64,000 bases of DNA from Mucilaginibacter sp. OK098 (GTDB lineage: Bacteria > Bacteroidota > Bacteroidia > Sphingobacteriales > Sphingobacteriaceae), in NCBI RefSeq assembly GCF_900142915.1, contig NZ_FRCM01000001.1:434001-498000 (forward strand). The letters are read 5' to 3'. Below the pieces are notes generated by a model. That model had not been told where the DNA came from. It saw only the letters and a program-made list of their open reading frames with translations, and ran no database searches. Made by a program: the position numbers and the translations under genes. Shown here piece after piece: positions 17,765 to 24,307 of the stretch; the first letter of the stretch is position 1; each line of letters begins with the position of its first letter.

Positions 17765-18397
17765 ATGAGCATGTTTACACATTTCAAAAATATCGATACG
17801 GCTTTTAAGCATATCAAAGTGTTCGCCATTTGCTTTTTAGCGGCGAATGTGCTGGTGAGCGGCATCTTCGCACTGCTGTGTTACCGTTCGGTCAACGCGG
17901 CGCAGGGGCGGGTGTTCATCCTGCATAACGGCAAAGAGCTGTCGGCTTTTGCTTCGGACCGGAAAACGAACCTGCCGGTGGTACTGCGGGATCATATCAA
18001 AACGTTCCACGAGGATTTCTTTAATCTCAGCCCGGATGATAAGGCGATACAGGCCAATGTGACTAAGGCGCTTTACCTGGCAGATGAATCGGCCAAGAAG
18101 CAGTATGATAACCTGCGGGAGTCCGGTTATTACAATAACCTGATCGCGGCGAATATCTCGCAGCAGATCAAGGTGGATAGTACGATCCTGGATACAGAAA
18201 GCCAGCCGTACCGCTTTACCTGTTATGCCACGGAAAAACTGATCCGTTCGTCCAGTACAACGGTTCGGAAGCTGGTGACCCGCGGCGTGGTGGAGGATAT
18301 CCGGCAGCAGAGTGATAATAACCCGCACGGCTTTTTGATCCGCCGCTGGGAGGTCCTGGAGAACGGGGATGAATCGGTTAAAACGGTACAACCATGA
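17765..18397 (+). CDS. traK: TraK conjugal transfer protein (VirB8-like)
   Basis: 210 residues from ATG 17765 (MSMFTHFKNIDTAFKHIK); a TTG at 17750 is an unlikely alternative. There is one N-terminal transmembrane helix (VFAICFLAANVLVSGIFALLCY) and a periplasmic domain with the TraK features ELSAFASDRKTNLPVVLRDHIKTFHEDFFNLSPDD and RGVVEDIRQQSDNNPHGFLIRRWEVLEN. It is a structural scaffold subunit of the mating channel. Its stop overlaps a short traL-like gene by ATGA. Confidence 0.9.
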   Translation: MSMFTHFKNIDTAFKHIKVFAICFLAANVLVSGIFALLCYRSVNAAQGRVFILHNGKELSAFASDRKTNLPVVLRDHIKTFHEDFFNLSPDDKAIQANVTKALYLADESAKKQYDNLRESGYYNNLIAANISQQIKVDSTILDTESQPYRFTCYATEKLIRSSSTTVRKLVTRGVVEDIRQQSDNNPHGFLIRRWEVLENGDESVKTVQP

Positions 18398-18564
18398 GGG
18401 ATATGCGCTTTATATACGGGATGCCGGCAAGGCTAGCTACCGGGCTAAACCGCCGGACGCAGTACTGGAATAAAGCCTCGAAGCTGGTGGCCTTAGGGGT
18501 GTTTGTATTGTTACTCGGTGGTGGCAGTGTTTACCTCATCGTCAAAGCGATCTGGTTAAAGTGA
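18394..18564 (+). CDS. traL: Short TraL-like single-pass membrane protein
   Basis: 56 residues, coupled to traK by ATGA. The N-terminal basic, cytosolic-type segment (MPARLATGLNRRTQYWNKASK) leads into one transmembrane helix (LVALGVFVLLLGGGSVYLIVKAIW). The position between traK and traM and the 'basic segment, then GGxSxY helix' pattern match TraL of Bacteroides elements, which is longer (~100 residues). This version lacks the C-terminal soluble tail, so it is either a short family form or shortened. Confidence 0.6.
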   Translation: MRDMRFIYGMPARLATGLNRRTQYWNKASKLVALGVFVLLLGGGSVYLIVKAIWLK

Positions 18565-18594
18565 GTTTAATCTTAAAATTTTTATGCAATCAAT

Positions 18595-19650
18595 ATGAAA
18601 ACACAGCAGGAAAGAAAACAAAAATTGTTGCTGCTTTTGCCGCTGGTCATGATCCCTTTGCTGGCGCTGGCATTTTATGCTTTGGGCGGCGGCAGGGGTG
18701 ATGATACAACGAAGGAGCGGCCCGCGGGTCTGAACACCCGTTTACCGGGCGCGCAGATCAAAGAGCAGGCCACGGATAAACTGGCGCTTTATGACCAGGC
18801 GAAACGGGATTCGGCGCATGCGGCGTCTTCCAATTCCGGTAATGCTTTCGCGGCCTTAGGCTGGGACACGGCGTCACGCAGCCCGGTGAATGTGGCCAAA
18901 ACGCATGAGGCGGAGATTAACCGGAAGCTTTCGGAGATCAACCGGCAGATCAGCCAGCCGGTAACGAATAGCCCGCCGATAGGTTCAGGTTATCGCGGGA
19001 ATGTTCCGGCAAGTTCATCGCCGGATATGGAAAGGCTGGAAAAATTGCTCCAGGCCAAACAAAGGCCGGATACGCCCGATCCGGAAATGCAGCAGCTGAA
19101 TACGATGCTGGATAAGATCATGCAGATCCAAAACCCTTCGTCGGGTAAATCGGGCGAAGTTAAGGTCGATGTTACGGTTAAGGACAGCGCGTTCAAAGCG
19201 ATACCGGCCATTATTGATGGTAACCAGAAGGTAGCGCCCGGCGGTATGGTGAAATTGCGGTTAGCGGATTCGGTCCATATCGGCAGCTATACTTTTCCGA
19301 AAGGGCAGTCTTTATCCGGGTTATGTTCGGTGACCAACCAGCGTTTGCTGCTGGAGATACGCAATATCCGCATCGGTACTTCGATCATGCCGGTTAACCT
19401 GACGGTGTTTTCGTTGGACGGGATGGCCGGGATCAATGCGCCGGAAGCGGAGCTGGGCGAGGCTGCGGGTAATGGCGCCAACGGTGCGCTTGGCAGTATG
19501 CAGTTCCTGAGTATGGATCAGTCGCTGGGTACGCAGGCGGCATCAGCGGGTATTTCCGCGGCGAAGGATCTGCTGGGCAAGAAGGTGAAAAAGATCCGGG
19601 TGAAGCTGAAGGGCGGCACACCTGTATTATTAAGGCTTAACAAATCTTAG
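18595..19650 (+). CDS. traM: TraM conjugal transfer protein (VirB10-like)
   Basis: 351 residues. One N-terminal helix (KLLLLLPLVMIPLLALAFYAL), a low-complexity linker with many Ser, Pro and Gly, then a conserved C-terminal beta domain: VAPGGMVKLRLADSVHIGSYTFPKG, ISAAKDLLGKKVKKIRVKLKGG. The pattern is typical of TraM of Bacteroides conjugative transposons, which spans the periplasm. In complete elements traN follows; here the next gene is a different kind, starting two bases after the stop. Confidence 0.9.
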   Translation: MKTQQERKQKLLLLLPLVMIPLLALAFYALGGGRGDDTTKERPAGLNTRLPGAQIKEQATDKLALYDQAKRDSAHAASSNSGNAFAALGWDTASRSPVNVAKTHEAEINRKLSEINRQISQPVTNSPPIGSGYRGNVPASSSPDMERLEKLLQAKQRPDTPDPEMQQLNTMLDKIMQIQNPSSGKSGEVKVDVTVKDSAFKAIPAIIDGNQKVAPGGMVKLRLADSVHIGSYTFPKGQSLSGLCSVTNQRLLLEIRNIRIGTSIMPVNLTVFSLDGMAGINAPEAELGEAAGNGANGALGSMQFLSMDQSLGTQAASAGISAAKDLLGKKVKKIRVKLKGGTPVLLRLNKS

Positions 19651-19652
19651 CC

Positions 19653-20957
19653 ATGCAACTGGAAACGAGTTATGCCGGGGAGATCATCGTGATGTTGGAA
19701 GAGGCGCAGGATGTCGGCCTCCACCATGTGGTGTTTCCGCTGGTGCCAGCGGTGGCTGAACTAAAACCGCAGCATTGCGCTTTTTTTGATACGCTAGGCG
19801 AAGCGCTGCAATACCGGGACAGTAAGGGGCCTTATTATGAACCACCGGGGCCGGGGCAATCTTATGAGATCCATTACCGGCATGTGGAGCAATTGCTGGA
19901 AGAAATAAAACAAGCTAATTCATTAACTAAAGAAAATAGTATGAACAGAAACAATTTAGAGAACCTGACCGAGGAAATGAAAATGCTGGGTCTGGGTGAA
20001 AAAGAGATCAGGCAGATGGAAGAACTTATGCTGAAGAATTCGCCGGAATTTCAATTGCGGACACACTTTCCGGGTAATAAGGAGGTAGTCGATACGGTGC
20101 TGCATTTTAAGCAGTCCAACCAGTCTGACAATTATTACCTGAATAAGTTTCACGTAATGCTGAACAATGCGCCGACGTTAGAAGAAGGGCAAAAGTACGT
20201 GATTATCACCCAGCGTCCGGAGGGTGCTGATCTAAAACCAATAATTCGCAATTTTGAAAGCCCTTATGAAGCTGTGGCATTTTTTAAAGAAGTTCAGGAA
20301 AAGAGCGAGTTGGTTGTAGGTCATATGACGGGTAATAAAAATGATAAACTTGTCATTGATCATTTGTTGGCCGAACGTGAGCATGGTAAGGAAACCTATG
20401 TTGCCAAGGAGTTTAACAGGACTTACCGTGCGCCTGTGGTAGATCAAACCTTTTTTGTAGAGAAAGGGCGCGGGTTTACTGTACCACAAGCTGTTAATAT
20501 GATCCAGGGCCGCTCTGTTTACCGGGATGATCTGTTGAATATCGGCGGCCAGCCTTACAAAGCCTGGATGAAGTTGGATATGGACGGAGCCAAAGACCGT
20601 CATGGGAATTATATGATGAACCAGTATAATGATCCGCATTACGGTTATGATATTTCGAAAGTACTGGATCAGTATCAGATCAAAGAAGTGGGCGACCCGG
20701 CTCAAAAAGAAGTGCTGATCGCCGAGCTGAAGAATGGTAACCGCCCGATGATCACCACCGTAAAAGACGGGGAGGAATTGAAATTGCACCTGGAAGCGGT
20801 GCCGCGTTATTCGCAGGTGAATTTCTACCAGGAGAACGGCAAGCCGGAAAAGCGCGAACAGTTTGAAACGGCAGTTGCAAAAGCGGAAAAATTAGCGATG
20901 AGCAAGAGCAAAGGAAAAGCCACCGCTAAACAGGAAGCAAAGGGCATTGAGATGTAG
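19653..20957 (+). CDS. DUF3945/DUF4099-like mobile-element protein with extra N-terminal segment
   Basis: 434 residues. Residues 97-434 start at an internal ATG (19941, MNRNNLENLTEEMKMLGLGEKE) and resemble hypothetical proteins common on Bacteroidota plasmids and ICEs. Features include KQSNQSDNYYLNKFHVML, FTVPQAVNMIQGRSVYRDDL, YGYDISKVLDQYQIKEV and a C-terminal Lys/Ala-rich tail. Residues 1-96 (MQLETSYAGEIIVMLEEAQ...) look like a separate small protein joined in frame across DNA that reads like a gene boundary. No enzymatic motif; possibly nucleic-acid binding. It occupies the place of traN. The family name is from memory of sequence style and is moderate confidence. Confidence 0.55.
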   Translation: MQLETSYAGEIIVMLEEAQDVGLHHVVFPLVPAVAELKPQHCAFFDTLGEALQYRDSKGPYYEPPGPGQSYEIHYRHVEQLLEEIKQANSLTKENSMNRNNLENLTEEMKMLGLGEKEIRQMEELMLKNSPEFQLRTHFPGNKEVVDTVLHFKQSNQSDNYYLNKFHVMLNNAPTLEEGQKYVIITQRPEGADLKPIIRNFESPYEAVAFFKEVQEKSELVVGHMTGNKNDKLVIDHLLAEREHGKETYVAKEFNRTYRAPVVDQTFFVEKGRGFTVPQAVNMIQGRSVYRDDLLNIGGQPYKAWMKLDMDGAKDRHGNYMMNQYNDPHYGYDISKVLDQYQIKEVGDPAQKEVLIAELKNGNRPMITTVKDGEELKLHLEAVPRYSQVNFYQENGKPEKREQFETAVAKAEKLAMSKSKGKATAKQEAKGIEM

Positions 20958-21026
20958 TTGAGTTTACGTGTACTTCATGTGCCGGTTATTTTTTATATTA
21001 TTAACCATCAATTTTAATTTAAGACC

Positions 21027-21206
21027 ATGGAAAAGTTTAAAGCATTGCAAGAGTTAGTTAACGCCGCTGAAAAAGACGCGGCAGCATTTTATGAAAAAGG
21101 GAACAAAGCAGCGGGTACGCGTTTGCGTAACGCGCTGCAGCAGTTGAAAGTAGCTGCAACAGATATCCGTAAGGATGTGACAGAGAAAAAAAATGCTGTT
21201 AAATAA
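21027..21206 (+). CDS. Histone H1-like (HC1-type) small basic DNA-binding protein
   Basis: 59 residues beginning MEKFKALQELVNAAEKDAAAFYEKG, rich in Lys and Ala, two predicted helices, ending VTEKKNAVK. This matches the short Bacteroidota histone-H1/HC1-like proteins, which are thought to coat DNA non-specifically. It is preceded by its own AT-rich leader and followed by a hairpin terminator, so it is probably a single-gene unit. It lies at the border between the tra operon and the defence genes. Confidence 0.75.
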   Translation: MEKFKALQELVNAAEKDAAAFYEKGNKAAGTRLRNALQQLKVAATDIRKDVTEKKNAVK

Positions 21207-21234
21207 TATTGTCAGCTTATGGTATGGTAAAGGA

Positions 21235-21261
21235 AGCCTGGTCAATGACCGGGCTTTTTTT
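21235..21261 (+). terminator. Rho-independent terminator after the H1-like gene
   Basis: AAGCCtGGTCA and TGACCgGGCTT form a stem with a short AA loop, followed by a run of T. It faces the convergent ATPase gene, whose stop is 27 bases further on. Confidence 0.75.
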
Positions 21262-21287
21262 AAAAGCACCGCACTATCAATAAAAAT

Positions 21288-22574
21288 TTAATCCGACCTT
21301 TTATCGAAATCAATGAACAATTGCTCACTTATTTTAGGTATTCCTCCTAAGTTGGCGTTAAGATACTCCTTTTCCATAATAGCATCACCTCTAACTTGAT
21401 TCTTATTGGTGTATACACTTGCCATAGCAGACACACCAAATTTGTTTTTCTCTAAAGTGATCATTTGGTCACGGCGCAGGCGTTTGAAAAGTTGAACATT
21501 ATGGGTTGTTATGATTGCTTGCGCACCACTACGGTTATACGCAGCTGAGTTGATTAATTGCACTAACAATCTTACTAAAACGGTATGCAGACGTGCGTCT
21601 AATTCGTCAATCCAGATCGTAGTACCGTCAACTAAGGCCTTCACAATCGGGCCGAGCAAAGCCACAAATTTTCTTGCACCTGCAGATTCCTGTTCTTCTA
21701 AGTCAAAATAAATAGTGTCCTTGATTATTAACTCTGAATTGTACTTCTCGTGACGTGTTTTTATTTTATAAGTTTTTAACACTTCCTCATTCAGAAGATC
21801 ATAAACATTTTGGGTTCTTCTGGGTTTTTTTGTGTCATCAATTTCTTCTTTAATGGTGGCAAAACCAAGGTCCGATTCCTTAATGATCTTATAAATAATC
21901 TCCCGATAGCCTTCTTTCAAGAGTAAATCAGCAGTGATATTTACATCATCATCCAGTTCGTTGTCAAGATACATGCGATGAGTCAGGAACCATTTCATTA
22001 TGGTTTCTGCGAAACCGATGTTAAATTGAGCAAGTACCGTTAAAAACAATGCTGAGCCTTTGGTGAATTCCATCAGCATTTTTAAGCGTTGCTTTTGCTC
22101 AGATTGAAAACCGCGATCAAGATGGTATTCCCCATCAGCGCGCGTGAAAACAGTTTCTTCTTTTCTTTTTGTAGTGGTCAGTAACCACTCCTCATGAACT
22201 TTTTCCTTGTCTGCTAAAAACCCATAACGGTAACCTGTATTTCCGATTATAAAATGCACATCGAAGTAAGACGGCCCGTTTTCTGTCACAGTATTAAGTA
22301 CAAACGGTCTAACCGGAATTTTTTTGCCTTCGGTAGTATCACTGTAGCTCTTAACAACCCAATAGCGCATCATTGAAAAAGCGCGAAGAATATTTGTCTT
22401 GCCGGAAGAATTACCTCCAAAAAGAGTTACGTTTTTTAATAAACGAATATCTTGTGTTCCTTTTTGTCTTGAAAAAGTATTATTTGGAAACTCACGTATT
22501 GATCCCGCTTCAAGGTCAAGAGTGGCTTCACCCATGAAGGACAAAAAGTTTTTTACGGTGAATTTTATTAACAT
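21288..22574 (-). CDS. AAA15 / OLD-like ABC ATPase (RloA type), putative defence protein
   Basis: 428 residues. The N-terminus MLIKFTVKNFLSF is the classic opening of AAA15/RloA-like ATPases. Walker A GGNSSGKT is at residues 53-60, the ABC-like signature region is ESAGARKFVALLG, Walker B is TIWIDELD with Asp323/Glu324, and the switch His358 is in IITTHN. No Toprim or nuclease domain is fused. RloA-type proteins usually act with a partner (RloB, or a nuclease as in PARIS or Septu); none is adjacent on this strand, so it may act alone or be an orphan. It is divergent from the CBASS operon with ~430 bases between. Confidence 0.82.
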   Translation of the reverse strand: MLIKFTVKNFLSFMGEATLDLEAGSIREFPNNTFSRQKGTQDIRLLKNVTLFGGNSSGKTNILRAFSMMRYWVVKSYSDTTEGKKIPVRPFVLNTVTENGPSYFDVHFIIGNTGYRYGFLADKEKVHEEWLLTTTKRKEETVFTRADGEYHLDRGFQSEQKQRLKMLMEFTKGSALFLTVLAQFNIGFAETIMKWFLTHRMYLDNELDDDVNITADLLLKEGYREIIYKIIKESDLGFATIKEEIDDTKKPRRTQNVYDLLNEEVLKTYKIKTRHEKYNSELIIKDTIYFDLEEQESAGARKFVALLGPIVKALVDGTTIWIDELDARLHTVLVRLLVQLINSAAYNRSGAQAIITTHNVQLFKRLRRDQMITLEKNKFGVSAMASVYTNKNQVRGDAIMEKEYLNANLGGIPKISEQLFIDFDKRSD

Positions 22575-23005
22575 CGGTTGTACAACGATAAGACCAAGTT
22601 ATGAAATTTTAGTGAAAAACAGCTTTTTTTAGCTTTTCTACGCATTTTTTTACAAAAATGTTTATGTTGAAAAGTAGTTGTTGTATAAAAGTGAATTTTT
22701 CTGTAGAAAATCCGTAATTTTAATTGTTTTTACAAATCGTTCTTTATTATAAAAAAAGAAAGCCTGATCCGGAGTACCATTCCAAAATCAGGCTAAGTGT
22801 TTCAAAGCTAATCAGGCCGACTCAGTCGGTGACTCACTTGTATGACATGTTATTTTTTTAACAGGTGCTAAAGTAATAAAGTTTTTATTTTTTTACAAAG
22901 CATTTGCTACTCTTCATCCATATTTCTTCTACCTGATACCGGGCAACGCTATCTGGCACGCGACGCATGATAGCTTTAGAGAGTTACATCAATAAAATCA
23001 CAAAG
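22575..23005. repeat. Intergenic region with nested inverted repeats between ATPase and CBASS genes
   Basis: AT-rich divergent promoter region. It contains AGCCTGAT (22761-22768) and its complement ATCAGGCT (22787-22794) with an inner GGA/TCC pair, then a perfect palindrome CCGACTCAGTCGG (22817-22829) overlapped by GTGACTCAC. A third copy of ATCAGGC lies at 22811-22817. A run of A precedes the first arm, so on the minus strand it has the shape of a terminator, yet no minus-strand gene lies upstream of it. It may be a small RNA, an operator cluster or a genus-wide repeat. Confidence 0.45.
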
Positions 23006-23179
23006 ATGGCAACAAATGGTAAACCGGGCGACGGACATCGCAATGGCGCGGTAAGAGAGCGCAGCCAGACTTTTAATCCCTTGACAGAACAATGGGTTAA
23101 GAGAGACACGGAAACAGGTAGATTTATGGACGTTAAAAAAGATGGCGAGCCTTTTAAAGGTGTGCGAAAGGAAAAGTAA
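23006..23179 (+). CDS. 57-residue companion protein of the CBASS operon
   Basis: Starts at ATG 23006 (MATNGKPGDGHRNGAVRERSQ); an upstream in-frame ATG at 22967 adds 13 residues of different character. The protein is very polar, Gly- and Arg/Lys-rich, with FNPLTEQWVKRDTETGRFMDVKKDGEPFKGVRKEK. Probably small and mostly beta or disordered. It lies one base before the effector gene, so it is co-translated with the system. Similar short proteins seem familiar beside Bacteroidota defence genes, but I cannot name the family. It could be a regulator, an antitoxin-like part or a conjugation target. Confidence 0.65.
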   Translation: MATNGKPGDGHRNGAVRERSQTFNPLTEQWVKRDTETGRFMDVKKDGEPFKGVRKEK

Positions 23180-23180
23180 C

Positions 23181-24305
23181 ATGTCAAAAACGAAAATACC
23201 GGAGTCTGTTAAATTGCGGCTCTGGGGTGTGGCTGCTGGACGATGTCAGTATGAAGACTGTAATGAACCTTTGTTTTATGATGAATTGACGAAGGCGGAA
23301 TTTAACAGTGCTTATGTTGCGCATATCTATGCAGATAGTGTTGGAGGCCCGCGTTACGATCCTGTATTTTCTCCTTTATTGAAAAAGGATCTTTCCAACT
23401 TAATGTTGATGTGCGACCGGCATCATCGCTTAATTGACAGGGAGCAAGTGGCTGAACATCCTGTAGAACGGCTTAAGGCTATGAAGGCTAGACACGAAGA
23501 GCGGATATCGATCGTGACTGCTATTACGGTTGAAAAGCAAAGTCATATTGTACTTTTTGGGGCTAATATTGGCCAGGAGAAAGTGCCTCTTAGTTACCGG
23601 GATGCAGCTAAGGCAATGCTTCCGCGTCGGTATCCGGCTTCCGGAAAGGCAATCGAATTAGGCATTAAAAATCTATCCTTCGAGGATCACTCTCCTGGTT
23701 ATTGGTTTTTTCAGGAAAAACAACTGAATGATATGTTCCGGGAGCACATATTACCATTGAAAGGTATACATCCTGTACAGCACTTTTCAATTTTTGGTCT
23801 GGCACCTATGCCGTTGCTTGTCAAATTCGGTACACTCCTTTCTGATATTTTTGATGCTGATGTTTATCAGCGTCACCGCGAACCCGCAACCTGGGAATGG
23901 CAAGCAGGGAATCAGGCTGATTTATTTATCATAAAACCACCGCAGCAAATTGTCGGAGTGCCAGTCTTAAAAATTTCCCTCAGTGCTCAAATCAGCGAAG
24001 ACCGCATCAGTCAAGTTATGGATCAGCCGCATTCGGTATGGGAGATTACGGTTCTTGAGCCAGGTAACGATTTACTACGCAGCCCTGAACTCTTATGCCA
24101 ATTCCGGCAGGTTTGTCGTCAACTATATGATCAGATTAAAGTAAGGCATGGTCAGCAAGCCGAGTTGCACGTCTTTCCTGCAATGCCTGTGTCAGCAGCT
24201 ATTGAATTCGGGCGTGTAAGGATGCCTAAGGCTGATCTACCGATGATCATTTATGATCAGAATAAGGTCAGTAACAGTTTTGTACCCACTATTAAAATAA
24301 TATAA
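23181..24305 (+). CDS. cap5: HNH-SAVED effector nuclease (Cap5-like)
   Basis: 374 residues from ATG 23181, with AGGAAAAG upstream. The N-terminal HNH nuclease has metal-binding Cys22 and Cys27 in RCQYEDC, active-site His48 in VAHIYAD, and Cys78-His81 in LMLMCDRHHRLID. After a linker, the C-terminal ~200 residues match the SAVED sensor fold (FGLAPMPLLVKFGTLLSD, then VGVPVLKISLSAQI). In CBASS, SAVED binds the cyclic (oligo)nucleotide made by the partner enzyme and triggers DNA degradation by HNH, causing cell death or arrest (known for Cap5). It precedes the synthase gene by two bases. Confidence 0.88.
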   Translation: MSKTKIPESVKLRLWGVAAGRCQYEDCNEPLFYDELTKAEFNSAYVAHIYADSVGGPRYDPVFSPLLKKDLSNLMLMCDRHHRLIDREQVAEHPVERLKAMKARHEERISIVTAITVEKQSHIVLFGANIGQEKVPLSYRDAAKAMLPRRYPASGKAIELGIKNLSFEDHSPGYWFFQEKQLNDMFREHILPLKGIHPVQHFSIFGLAPMPLLVKFGTLLSDIFDADVYQRHREPATWEWQAGNQADLFIIKPPQQIVGVPVLKISLSAQISEDRISQVMDQPHSVWEITVLEPGNDLLRSPELLCQFRQVCRQLYDQIKVRHGQQAELHVFPAMPVSAAIEFGRVRMPKADLPMIIYDQNKVSNSFVPTIKII

Positions 24306-24307
24306 TT

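Noticed and set aside
22740..22870. Retron-like RNA before a defence operon
   Set aside because: Inverted repeats are present but no reverse transcriptase lies in the neighbourhood.
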